Assembly: GCA_013822915.1 (NCBI GenBank)
Contig: PNLG01000208.1
Location: 1-57,739 of the forward strand
Direction: 5' to 3'
Origin: Sphingomonas sp.
GTDB lineage: Bacteria > Pseudomonadota > Alphaproteobacteria > Sphingomonadales > Sphingomonadaceae
DNA length: 57,739 bases
Part shown: positions 33,749 through 42,186 of the stretch, in pieces
Layout: every line of letters starts with the position of its first letter
How positions within the stretch are numbered: the first letter of the stretch is position 1
The notes under the pieces: model-generated
The model's input: only the letters and a program-made list of their open reading frames with translations
Told to the model about the DNA's origin: nothing
Database searches by the model: none
Position numbers and translations under genes: made by a program

Positions 33749-34564
33749 ATGCGCACATCCATGCGGCCACCGAGCCGCGCGTCCGCCGCAGGCTCGGTCC
33801 TGGCCTATGACATTGAAACCATCGCCCCGCAGACCGAGGATGGATCATTCCCGCCCTGGCCGCTTCACAAGCCGATCGCGATCGGCTTTGCAGCCGCACA
33901 ATGTCGCAATGGCGTCTGGGCCTTCGATATCGAGGCGCTGATCGCCACTGGCGATACTGAAGAAGCTGATCTGATCCGCGCGGCGGACCGGAAAATGGCG
34001 GCAGCGGATATCGTGACGGGCTATAACTCGGCCCAGTTCGATGCCCTGGTTCTACGGCTTGCGGCTCAGCGATGCAGGTTGTTCGACTTGAAGGCGCTCG
34101 CCGACCACGCTGCGGCCCATCGCTATGGCGGCAATCACCATGATCTGGCAGATCTATATGCCAGCTATGGCCGCAAGGTTTCGCTCGCGGCCATCGCCGA
34201 TCAGATCGGCATTCCCGTCAAAACGGACGTGTCGGGCGGAGACGTGGCCGCACTGTGGGCAGCGGGCGAGCACGAACGCATCCGCCGATATGTCATGGAA
34301 GATGCCGTGGCGACGCTATGCTTGTATCTGGCCTGGCAGGCCGCGCGATCCGCCGACGAAGCCGCGATCACCCGTCCCATGGCTGCACTCGCGCAGCACA
34401 TTGAGGCGACGCCTGGCCTTCAGCACTTGCGGACCTTTGTCGACTGCTCGCTGATGCGATGGTGCCGCCCACGCGCGCTGAAGGCTGAGATCGCCGCAGC
34501 GCTGAAGCGCGTCACGGCCCGGCTACGCCAGGAAGAGGATGAGCGCGCCTTCATGGCCCCCTGA
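33749..34564 (+). CDS. Predicted DEDDy 3'-5' exonuclease (PolB-exonuclease-like)
   Basis: A 271-residue RNase H-fold exonuclease of the predicted PolB-related family. All four acidic residues and the tyrosine are visible: D21 and E23 in VLAYDIETIAPQ, D98 in VTGYNSAQFDALVL, and Y181 with D185 in IRRYVMEDAVATLCLYL. It should remove nucleotides from DNA 3' ends using two metal ions. It is the first gene of a plus-strand module with a degenerate homologue, an AAA+ ATPase, an unknown protein and a second exonuclease homologue. AAGGTG lies 5 nt before the ATG. Confidence 0.85.
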   Translation: MRTSMRPPSRASAAGSVLAYDIETIAPQTEDGSFPPWPLHKPIAIGFAAAQCRNGVWAFDIEALIATGDTEEADLIRAADRKMAAADIVTGYNSAQFDALVLRLAAQRCRLFDLKALADHAAAHRYGGNHHDLADLYASYGRKVSLAAIADQIGIPVKTDVSGGDVAALWAAGEHERIRRYVMEDAVATLCLYLAWQAARSADEAAITRPMAALAQHIEATPGLQHLRTFVDCSLMRWCRPRALKAEIAAALKRVTARLRQEEDERAFMAP

Positions 34565-34591
34565 TCCTCGGGTCCATCATTAACGCCCAGT

Positions 34592-34622
34592 CGGCCCGGT
34601 CATCCTCGTGATGGCCGGGCCG
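34592..34622 (+). other. Strong hairpin between exonuclease and its degenerate homologue
   Basis: A 13-bp stem (CGGCCCGGTCATC with GATGGCCGGGCCG, one wobble, 5-nt loop) lies 27 nt after one stop and 9 nt before the next GGAGGA site. There is no T-run, so an attenuator or mRNA-stability element is more likely than a full terminator. Confidence 0.6.
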
Positions 34623-34643
34623 CATTCATTTGGAGGAACTTCC

Positions 34644-35258
34644 ATGACCACCGATACCATCGTTCTCGCCACATCCTGGATCCAACAGTCCGCTTGGGGC
34701 GAATGCCCGGCACGCACCTTGCTGGTCGGCGCCGCGACCCTGACCTGTCGCTATCGCTTCGGCAGCGTCGGATTCGATCTGGGGGCGCACAGCACCACCG
34801 TCACCGACAATCCGGTCGAGACAATTTCATGGCTGGCCGACGCCTTCCACATTCCGCCCGCGCGACTGCTGCTGTGGCGTGCTGAGAACATTGTGGTGCC
34901 GTCGCTGATCGCCGCCGCCGAGACGGCGCGCGACGCCCTTGCCGCCGCGAAAATGTTGCGCGAGCTGGACCTCGCCTTCACCGGTGAGGTGATCGATGTC
35001 GCCGAGACCTATGGAGGCTCCAGCGCCAAATCCTTCGATGCGGTAGCGCACTGGGCGGACGTCCCATTCGTGCCAATGACGCGGGCCGATCTCGAAGAAG
35101 CCCACCGCACCGGCTGTCATGGTGCAATCCGCGAGCACCTTGCCGCCCGCGTGAAGGCAACCTGGCAATTGTGGCTCGCCAGTCGAAAGGACGCCGAATC
35201 TCTGGTCGGCGCGACCGAGGCCTGGCTGGCAACATCGGATTCGCAGGTGACGCTGTGA
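34644..35258 (+). CDS. Degenerate DEDD-fold homologue (pseudo-exonuclease)
   Basis: A 204-residue protein. By eye it aligns end to end with the preceding exonuclease: VLATSWIQ with VLAYDIET, RLLLWRAENIVVPSLIAAAE with TGYNSAQFDALVLRLAAQ, and FDAVAHWADVPF...GCHGAIREHLAARVKATWQLWLA with LAAIADQIGIPV...GEHERIRRYVMEDAVATLCLYLA. The catalytic D and E are replaced by Ser11 and Ile13, the Tyr by His165 and the last Asp by Arg169, so it should be inactive. GGAGGA is 7 nt before the ATG. Its stop overlaps the AAA+ gene start by 4 nt, suggesting a structural or regulatory partner of the ATPase. The homology is my reading, not a search result. Confidence 0.6.
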   Translation: MTTDTIVLATSWIQQSAWGECPARTLLVGAATLTCRYRFGSVGFDLGAHSTTVTDNPVETISWLADAFHIPPARLLLWRAENIVVPSLIAAAETARDALAAAKMLRELDLAFTGEVIDVAETYGGSSAKSFDAVAHWADVPFVPMTRADLEEAHRTGCHGAIREHLAARVKATWQLWLASRKDAESLVGATEAWLATSDSQVTL

Positions 35259-36190
35259 TCGTCGTCGATGGCAAAGCCTATGTCCGCCCGTGCCGGTCAA
35301 TTGCAAAGGATGGGTTCGAGCAGAATGACTATGTTGCATCGATTTCTGAACTCTACGAACCTTTGACTACCCTTATGCCGCTCACTGGCAGCTCGATGCT
35401 GGCAAAACGTCGCCCCAGCGAAGAAACACGGCTTGCAGAAGCGCTCCGCGCCCAAGCGCCGTGGATGTCGTCGGCGATCGATCTGATTGCCGACCAGACC
35501 GCGTTTAGCGCCTGGTCAGGGCAGCCATGGCTGGCGCTGCGACCGATGCTGTTGGTCGGTCCGCCTGGTGGGGGAAAGACGCACTTTGCCCGGCTCGTTG
35601 GCGAACTGTCAGGCGCGGGCAATGCCGTTCTGTCGTTCGCCGGGATCAATTCGAACGCCGAGCTGGCAGGCAATCCACGCGGCTTCCGCAACCCGCTTCC
35701 CTGCTTCCCGGCGTGCGTGATGCAGCGGACGATGACCGCCAACCCCGTCGTCGTCATCGACGAAGTCGAGAAGACCAGCATCAGCAATATCGGCGATCCC
35801 GTCGCCACGCTGTTGACCTTGCTCGAACGCTCCAGCGCGGCCCGGTATTTTGACGGCTGCCTAGCCGCCGAAATCGACCTGTCGCACGTCAACTGGATGT
35901 TGACCGCGAACAGTGCCGCACGGCTGCCGACCCCGTTGCTTTCGCGGGTGCAGGTGGTCGAGGTGCGGGGTCCAGGTCCGGAGCATGCCGAACTGGTCTT
36001 GGCAATGCTCTGGCGCGACGTCGCCCGCGACGCAGGGCTGCCACCAGCCGCGCTGCCCCGGCTCGAGGCGGCAGCGGAGACCATGCTGCTGCGCCTTTTC
36101 CGGAACACCCGCTCGGTTCGCCGCCTGCGTCGCGCGATCGAGGCGTTGGTTGCCGTGTCGGCACGACACGCCCCCCGCGCGCTCAACTGA
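35255..36190 (+). CDS. AAA+ ATPase (Lon/MoxR-like)
   Basis: A 311-residue single-domain AAA+ ATPase. Walker A is GPPGGGKT (102-109), Walker B VVVIDE (165-170), sensor-1 WMLTANS (N219), and the likely arginine finger is in PLLSRVQVVEV (R231). A C-terminal helical lid contains the Arg-rich sensor-2-like FRNTRSVRRLRRAIEAL. The Walker A/B spacing and the DEVEK and TANS motifs are those of Lon-type and related chaperone-like ATPases; no protease domain is present. GTG 35255 overlaps the upstream stop as GTGA. It probably remodels a partner encoded in the same module. Confidence 0.85.
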   Translation: MIVVDGKAYVRPCRSIAKDGFEQNDYVASISELYEPLTTLMPLTGSSMLAKRRPSEETRLAEALRAQAPWMSSAIDLIADQTAFSAWSGQPWLALRPMLLVGPPGGGKTHFARLVGELSGAGNAVLSFAGINSNAELAGNPRGFRNPLPCFPACVMQRTMTANPVVVIDEVEKTSISNIGDPVATLLTLLERSSAARYFDGCLAAEIDLSHVNWMLTANSAARLPTPLLSRVQVVEVRGPGPEHAELVLAMLWRDVARDAGLPPAALPRLEAAAETMLLRLFRNTRSVRRLRRAIEALVAVSARHAPRALN

Positions 36191-36211
36191 AGGCAAGTCC
36201 CTTCGTGAAGT

Positions 36212-36228
36212 CACGGTTGGGCACCGTG
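36212..36228 (+). other. Hairpin between AAA+ gene and 179-aa gene
   Basis: CACGGT-TGGGC-ACCGTG, a perfect 6-bp stem with a 5-nt loop in the 92-nt gap; a smaller CTTC-GT-GAAG stem precedes it. Confidence 0.4.
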
Positions 36229-36282
36229 GAAGAATGAAAAAATGGTTCCGGCCCGCAGACCGACAACAAAAGGAAATGATAG

Positions 36283-36822
36283 ATGAAAATGATGCCTCAC
36301 CATCAGAACACCATGCTCGCGGTTCGGCGGGAAATGGGCTGGCCAGGGTTCAAGCCGGCGAATGACTGCATCGGCTTCTGTTCCGGTCGTCCCATGGATT
36401 TCGAGGTCGGCATGGAAATCGCGCGTGTCGCGCAGATGATGGGCAAGGATGTCATCTATTCGGGCTGGGCCAGCACAGAGGCGACCGAGCCAACCGGCTT
36501 CACGGTCGCATATCGGGAAATGCTCAACATCGACATCGTCGACAACCTCGTTCCTTACGCCGCAAACGACGATGCGCCGCTCCTGCTTGTTAGCACCCTC
36601 GCGGACGAGTTTTTTGCCATTGATGGGCGCGGCAGCCTCGTCCGCATGCCCGGCAAGACGAAGGACATCCACAAGGGGCGCAAACTTGCGGTGAAGCGGA
36701 TCAAGGCGCGGGCCGCCGCGATGGATAACTCGCTGCTGGCGAACAACCGGTTCGTGCCGACCGGGCAGGACTGGATCGAGCCAGACCGCGCCCAAATCGA
36801 AACCGTCGTTCGCTTCGCCTGA
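36283..36822 (+). CDS. Uncharacterised 179-aa protein of exonuclease/AAA module
   Basis: Unknown function. ATG 36283 lies about 9 nt after AAAAGGAAA; a second ATG two codons on is possible. Notable stretches are PANDCIGFCSGRPMDFEVGMEIARVAQMMGKDVIYSGWAS and a basic helix DIHKGRKLAVKRIKARAAAM that could bind nucleic acid. There is no signal peptide or membrane segment. Its place between the AAA+ ATPase and the second exonuclease, with hairpins on both sides, suggests a function within that module. Confidence 0.65.
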   Translation: MKMMPHHQNTMLAVRREMGWPGFKPANDCIGFCSGRPMDFEVGMEIARVAQMMGKDVIYSGWASTEATEPTGFTVAYREMLNIDIVDNLVPYAANDDAPLLLVSTLADEFFAIDGRGSLVRMPGKTKDIHKGRKLAVKRIKARAAAMDNSLLANNRFVPTGQDWIEPDRAQIETVVRFA

Positions 36823-36829
36823 CCCACCA

Positions 36830-36855
36830 CGGCGGGCGCCATCCGGTGCCCGCCG
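36830..36855 (+). other. Hairpin before second exonuclease gene
   Basis: An 11-bp stem CGGCGGGCGCC with GGTGCCCGCCG (one wobble) and a 4-nt loop, 7 nt after one stop codon and 20 nt before the next ATG. No T-run. Confidence 0.55.
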
Positions 36856-36875
36856 ATTCCTATTCGGAGACCATC

Positions 36876-37757
36876 ATGAACATCGACAACATCACCACGC
36901 CGCTTGCCCCGCGGTGCTGGATCGTGCTCGATATCGAATCCGCCGTGCTCGATGACACCGCCCACAAGCGCTATCAGCAAATGGAACGCTGGGTGCCGTC
37001 CGACGACCAACCGATACGCCGCAACTATTTGCGCTCTGAAGACCCGCTGAGCTGCCCGCGATGGATTTTTCAGACCGTGACCAGCGCGTCGGCCATGGTG
37101 CTTATCGAGCATATCGACGGTGGTGCTGACGTGCTCGCCTTCGAAACCTTCAGCGCGCCTGATTTGGATGAAAGAGGCGTGGTGGCAGGCCTGCTCAAGT
37201 TGCTTGGGGATGCACCACCGAACGCCGAACTCGCCTCATACGCGGGGTCCGCACACGACATTCCGATGCTCGTGTTGGCCGCTTGCCGCCTTGGACTGAC
37301 CATACCGCCGCGTTGGCGGTGGATGGCGTATAACTGCGGGGATCCCAAACGGCATTTCGATTTTGCGCGGCACGTGACCGGCGGCCTGCGGATGAACCTC
37401 GTCCACATGGCCGAGATCGCTGCCGCCCTAGATATCCCGGCCAAGATCAGCGTGCCAGCGGCGGCGGTGGCAAAGTTGATCAAGGCTGGTCGTTGGGGCG
37501 ATGTCGTGGAAGCCGTCGAGGGCGACGTCATCACATTGGCGCTGCTTCTCGCCCGTTGGCGGAAGCTGAGCGATATAGATGCCGACCCGGTGATTGTGGA
37601 GGATCGTATCCTGCGCCGAATCATCGAACTACGGCCCGGCCGCGGATATGTTGCGGCCCTGGAAATGCACCGCCATCGACGCTTCTCTGCGCAATATGCC
37701 ACCGCAGCCAACGACGCCAAAACGCTGGCACCATGGCTTGATCAGGACGCAGCTTGA
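36876..37757 (+). CDS. Second DEDD-fold 3'-5' exonuclease homologue
   Basis: A 293-residue protein of the same fold as the exonuclease at the head of the module. The acidic set is retained: D19 and E21 in WIVLDIESAV, D128 in LASYAGSAHDIPMLVLAA, and D217 in VVEAVEGDVITLALLLARW. The position of the catalytic Tyr is Ala213, so activity may be altered or metal-dependent in another way. The C-terminal 60 residues are extra, Arg-rich (RILRRIIELRPGRGY). GGAGA precedes ATG 36876. It ends the module; the next 190 nt (37758-37947) hold no gene and lead into the restriction enzyme. Confidence 0.72.
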   Translation: MNIDNITTPLAPRCWIVLDIESAVLDDTAHKRYQQMERWVPSDDQPIRRNYLRSEDPLSCPRWIFQTVTSASAMVLIEHIDGGADVLAFETFSAPDLDERGVVAGLLKLLGDAPPNAELASYAGSAHDIPMLVLAACRLGLTIPPRWRWMAYNCGDPKRHFDFARHVTGGLRMNLVHMAEIAAALDIPAKISVPAAAVAKLIKAGRWGDVVEAVEGDVITLALLLARWRKLSDIDADPVIVEDRILRRIIELRPGRGYVAALEMHRHRRFSAQYATAANDAKTLAPWLDQDAA

Positions 37758-37947
37758 TCTTCAGCGTTGGTCACTTTGCGGCTGGCCTCGCGACTTTGCG
37801 TCGCTGGCCCCTCATTCGCGCAACAATCTGGCTGCGCGACCCACGCATAGACTGGCGCCTTACTTGTTGAAAACAGATGTCCTGTGAGTCTCGACATTGC
37901 CGCGCGATCACAATCGGCTATGCGTTTCTCTGGGGAGATTGACGCAC

Positions 37948-40900
37948 GTGCTGCAGGGTGGGTTGTTCACGAGAGATTGGCTGACGGAGGGCATTCATGA
38001 GAGTGCCCCATGGCGCGAACTCACCGAGCAATCCGTTGATCGTGCGCGCGAGCAGATTGGTGAACTGCTCACTTCACTCACCAAGCGCAAGGCCCCCGTT
38101 GAAGCCGAGACCGAGGAGAAGCTGGTCTATCCGGTGCTGCGCCTGCTGGGATGGGACCACATCTCGGTGCAGCAGCGAATGGATGCGCGCGGCCGCAACG
38201 ACGTGCCGGATGCCTTGCTGTTCCCGGATGGAGAAGCCGACGAGGCCGCCGCCGGGCTCGATCCGTGGCAGCGTTTCCGCCACGGGGCCGCGCTAGTTGA
38301 GGCCAAGCGTTGGAACCGACCGCTGGACCGCGCCGCGCAAGGCGATCAGGGTGTGCCGGCCGCACAACTGATGCATTACCTCAGCCGTGCCGACGTCATC
38401 ACGCAGGGCAAAATGCGCTGGGGCATCCTGACCAACGGCCGACATTGGCGGCTCTATTGGCAGGGTGCGCTTTCGGTTGCGGACGACTATCTCGAGATCG
38501 ATCTCGGCAAGGTGTTCGACCTCCCCGGTTGCACACCTGATCTGCTCGATACCGACGTCACCGCCGACCACGCACTGCGCCTGTTTCTGCTGCTGTTCGG
38601 TCGGGCGGCGTTCCTGCCTGCGGAACAGGGGCGCTCGTTCCATGACCAGGCGTTGGTCGATGCGCGGCAGTGGGAAGAGCGGGTCGCGCGCGATCTGTCC
38701 GACGTCGTCTTCGACCGCGTCTTCCCGTTGCTTGTGCGCGCGTTACCAAAACACGATCGCGCCCGCCCGGAAAGCGCTGGCGATGCCTATCTCGAAGAGG
38801 TGCGATCGGGCGCGCTCGTTTTGCTCTACCGGTTGCTGTTCATCCTCTACGCAGAGGATCGTAACCTGCTACCGGACGAGCGGGGCCCCTATGCCCGCTA
38901 CAGCCTGACCCGCATGCGCCTGGAAATCGCGGACGCGCGCGAGCAGGGCATCGCGCCCGCTGCACGCAGCACGGAATATTGGGGTCGGCTTGAGACAATC
39001 TTCGGCGCAATTGCCGAGGGTGACGACGAGCTTGGCATACCACCTTACAACGGTGGCCTATTCGATCCGGCGAACGCACCGCTGCTCGGTCGAGTGCGGC
39101 TGCCGGATGCCGTGACGAGCGAGGTGATTTTCCTGTTATCGCACAGGCCCGCCGCGCCGCCCGCCCATCCACGCCCGCGCTACATCAACTACCGCGACTT
39201 GTCGGTGCAGCAGCTCGGCTCGATCTACGAATCGATCCTCGAATATGCTGTCGAGGCGGACGGCGCGGGCGGTGTCCGGCCACGGGCGGACAACAGCGCC
39301 CGGCATCGTTCGGGTTCCTATTATACCCCGGAAGATCTCGTCGGGCTGATCATCGAGCGTGCGGTTGGCCCGCTGGTTGATGAAGTGACCAGCGCCTTCG
39401 CCAACGCCGTTGCCGCTGGCACCACCGGCGATGCGCTCGCGGCGCTCGACCCCGCGACGCGCATGCTCGACCTGAAGATCGTTGATCCGGCGATGGGTTC
39501 CGGCCACTTTCTCGTCAGCCTGGTCGACTGGCTGTCTGACAAGGTCTTCAAGGCAACCGAAGACGCGGCCATTGCCGCTGGCGGCGGCTATGTGTCGCCG
39601 TTGGTTGAACGCATCGCCGCACTGCGCGCCGACATCCTCGCGCGGGCAAGCGAGCATGGCTGGCCGATCGTCGCCGAACAGCTCGACGATCCGCACATCG
39701 TCCGCCGCATGGTGCTGAAGCGTTGTATCTACGGCGTCGACCTCAATCCCATGGCTGTCGAGCTCGCCAAGGTCGCGCTCTGGTTGCACAGCTTCACTGT
39801 CGGGGCACCGCTGTCGTTCCTTGATCACCATCTACGCTGCGGCAACAGCGTGCTCGGCGCTTGGGTGCGGCCGACCAGCCTGTGGCTCGCCAATCGCGGG
39901 TCGCTGATGGTCAACCGGCATCTCGCTATGATCGACAATGTTGCCGCAGCGATGGCGCAGATCGAAACGATCCCTGACAATGACATTGCCGAGGTCGAAC
40001 AGTCCAAGGCGCTGTTCGGCACGGTGGCCGAAGCCAGCGCGCCGATCGACGCCCTGCTGAGCATGGTAGAGGCGGACACGTTGATGGGCGTGTTCGACGA
40101 CGCCCCGGCGCGCATCCGCGAATCGGCCGAGCAGATTGCAACCGTCGGGCGCGCCACTGTTGCGCAGATGGCCGAGGGCGATGACAAAGAGCGCGCCGTG
40201 AAGGCCAAGGCGCTGGCCAAGGTCGAGAAGGCGCTGGCCAAGGCAGCAGAGGCCGAACGCCGTTATGCGCGAGCCGAAGCCTTCAAGATGGTCCTGGAGG
40301 GGAGCTTCGGTGACCCTGCGATGATCGCAACCGGTGCTATCGAGATTGCCGACCCGGCTCTGCGCGACGGGGCTATCGAGCCTTCGGCGCAAGCCAGCCT
40401 GCTGCCCTCGGCCCGTCCTGACGATCGTCGTCGATTGATGGCGGATGCTTTGGTGCGCGAGGCGCGCGCGTTGGCGGACGAGCACCGGTTCCTGAATTGG
40501 GAGATCGCCTTTCCCGGCGTCTGGCGCGACCTCGCGTCGCAGGGGCGCAGCGGCGGGTTCGATGCCGTGATCGGCAACCCGCCTTATGTGCGGCAGGAGA
40601 TGATCAGCTCGATCAAGCCCTCGCTGGAACGCGCCTATGGCAGCTTCGCCGGCACGGCTGACCTCTATGTGTATTTCTATGAGCAGGGGCTGAAGCTGCT
40701 GCGGCCGGGCGGACGCATGGCCTATGTTGTCACCAACAAGTGGTTGAAGGCGGGCTATGCCGAAGGGCTGCGGCGGCTGTTCGCCGAGGACGCCTGGGTC
40801 GAGTTCATGGCCGATTTCGGCCACGCCAAGCGCTTCTTCCCTGACGCCGACGTGTTCCCGTGCATCATCGCCGTGCGCAAGCCCGACGCCGGACCCGTGC

Positions 40901-42186
40901 CTGAAATGTTCGACTTGGCCGTCATCCCGCGCGACGATGTGCCGCGTAGCGGGCTGGCCGAAGCCGTGCAGGCGGCGACCTATCTGTCGCGCCGCGATAC
41001 GCTCACCGCCGATCCCTGGTCGCTCGAGCCGCCCGACGTTGCCGCGCTGCTGGCGAAGATCAGGGCGAACGGCGTGCCGCTGGTCGATTATGCGGGAGTG
41101 AAGCCGCTCTATGGCATCAAGACCGGCTTCAACGAAGCCTTCCTGATCGACACGGCAACCAAGGAACGCTTGATCGCCGAGGACGGCCGCGCGGCCGAGG
41201 TGATCAAGCCCTATTTGCGCGGGCAGGACATCGATCGTTGGCTGCCGGACTGGGCAGGCCTGTGGATGATCGTGATGAAGTCGAGCAGCGATTTTGCCTG
41301 GCCATGGGCGGGCGTGGCGACCGAACAGGCTGCTGAAGCGATCTTCGCCGATGCCTTTCCAAGCCTGCATCGACACTTCAAACTGTTCGAAAGTTTGCCG
41401 GACCCCAAGACCGGCAAGCGCAAGGGGTTACGCCATCGCGAGGACCACGGCCGCTTCTGGTGGGAGCTGCGACCGTGTGCTTATTATCACGCGTTTGCTG
41501 AGCCGCGCATTTTCTACAACGACATCACGTGGTCGTCCTCGTTCGGCATCGACGTTGCCGAGAGGCTCACCAACAATACCGGATATTTCATACCCTCCGG
41601 CGATCCCGTTCTCGCTGCGGTCCTCAATGCGCCTTTGGGCTGGTGGTATTCTTGGCGTCGCGCACAGCACGGCAAGGATGAAGCGCTGCGGTATTTCAGC
41701 TCGTTCGTCGAATCCTATCCGATTCCAGCCGCGATCGATAACGAGCGGTCTGCCGTTAGCGATACGGTCTCGCGCTTGGCGGCTGTGACGCGCACTATCC
41801 GCACGGCTGATCGTGCGCTCGCCGATTGGCTTCGACTGGAAATAGGCTTGGCAAAGCTGCCTGGATTGCTCGGTGAAGCCAGCCGCCTCGACAGCGACGG
41901 CTTCGTCGCGGCAGTGCGCGCCGCGTTGCCCAAGCGTCTGCCATTAACCGCATCGCGGCAGGCGCAATTGCGTGAGAACTTCGCCGAAACCGCAGAACCT
42001 GCCCGCACCGCCCGGGCCGCCGCTCTTGGCGACGAACGCACACTCTCCGATATCGTCAACCGCGCCTATGGCCTGACACCGGAAGACATCGCCCTCATGT
42101 GGCGAACCGCCCCCCCACGCATGCCGCTGGCGTCACCAATGCCGACCGAGCCGAGCTCAACGGATGCGGCTGCGGACCTGATCTAG
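37948..42186 (+). CDS. Type IIG-like restriction-modification protein (Eco57I family)
   Basis: A 1412-residue single-chain enzyme. The N-terminal PD-(D/E)XK nuclease has D88 (NDVPDALLF) and E119-A-K121 (ALVEAKRW). The N6-adenine methyltransferase opens with GSYYTPEDLVGLIIE, then AdoMet motif DPAMGSGHF (D513) and GVDLNPMAVELAKVALW; the catalytic NPPY is in FDAVIGNPPYVRQE (about 876-881). A C-terminal target-recognition region holds LRGQDIDRW. It would methylate and cut DNA near one recognition site. Start is GTG 37948 (GGGGAG 12 nt upstream) or TTG 37963. The end overlaps the convergent TIR gene by 30 nt. No PglZ, BrxL or helicase partner was found, so BREX and DISARM are unlikely. Confidence 0.88.
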   Translation: MLQGGLFTRDWLTEGIHESAPWRELTEQSVDRAREQIGELLTSLTKRKAPVEAETEEKLVYPVLRLLGWDHISVQQRMDARGRNDVPDALLFPDGEADEAAAGLDPWQRFRHGAALVEAKRWNRPLDRAAQGDQGVPAAQLMHYLSRADVITQGKMRWGILTNGRHWRLYWQGALSVADDYLEIDLGKVFDLPGCTPDLLDTDVTADHALRLFLLLFGRAAFLPAEQGRSFHDQALVDARQWEERVARDLSDVVFDRVFPLLVRALPKHDRARPESAGDAYLEEVRSGALVLLYRLLFILYAEDRNLLPDERGPYARYSLTRMRLEIADAREQGIAPAARSTEYWGRLETIFGAIAEGDDELGIPPYNGGLFDPANAPLLGRVRLPDAVTSEVIFLLSHRPAAPPAHPRPRYINYRDLSVQQLGSIYESILEYAVEADGAGGVRPRADNSARHRSGSYYTPEDLVGLIIERAVGPLVDEVTSAFANAVAAGTTGDALAALDPATRMLDLKIVDPAMGSGHFLVSLVDWLSDKVFKATEDAAIAAGGGYVSPLVERIAALRADILARASEHGWPIVAEQLDDPHIVRRMVLKRCIYGVDLNPMAVELAKVALWLHSFTVGAPLSFLDHHLRCGNSVLGAWVRPTSLWLANRGSLMVNRHLAMIDNVAAAMAQIETIPDNDIAEVEQSKALFGTVAEASAPIDALLSMVEADTLMGVFDDAPARIRESAEQIATVGRATVAQMAEGDDKERAVKAKALAKVEKALAKAAEAERRYARAEAFKMVLEGSFGDPAMIATGAIEIADPALRDGAIEPSAQASLLPSARPDDRRRLMADALVREARALADEHRFLNWEIAFPGVWRDLASQGRSGGFDAVIGNPPYVRQEMISSIKPSLERAYGSFAGTADLYVYFYEQGLKLLRPGGRMAYVVTNKWLKAGYAEGLRRLFAEDAWVEFMADFGHAKRFFPDADVFPCIIAVRKPDAGPVPEMFDLAVIPRDDVPRSGLAEAVQAATYLSRRDTLTADPWSLEPPDVAALLAKIRANGVPLVDYAGVKPLYGIKTGFNEAFLIDTATKERLIAEDGRAAEVIKPYLRGQDIDRWLPDWAGLWMIVMKSSSDFAWPWAGVATEQAAEAIFADAFPSLHRHFKLFESLPDPKTGKRKGLRHREDHGRFWWELRPCAYYHAFAEPRIFYNDITWSSSFGIDVAERLTNNTGYFIPSGDPVLAAVLNAPLGWWYSWRRAQHGKDEALRYFSSFVESYPIPAAIDNERSAVSDTVSRLAAVTRTIRTADRALADWLRLEIGLAKLPGLLGEASRLDSDGFVAAVRAALPKRLPLTASRQAQLRENFAETAEPARTARAAALGDERTLSDIVNRAYGLTPEDIALMWRTAPPRMPLASPMPTEPSSTDAAADLI

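Noticed and set aside
37948..42186. Type I restriction system
   Set aside because: No HsdS or HsdR helicase gene is nearby; nuclease, methyltransferase and target recognition are in one chain.
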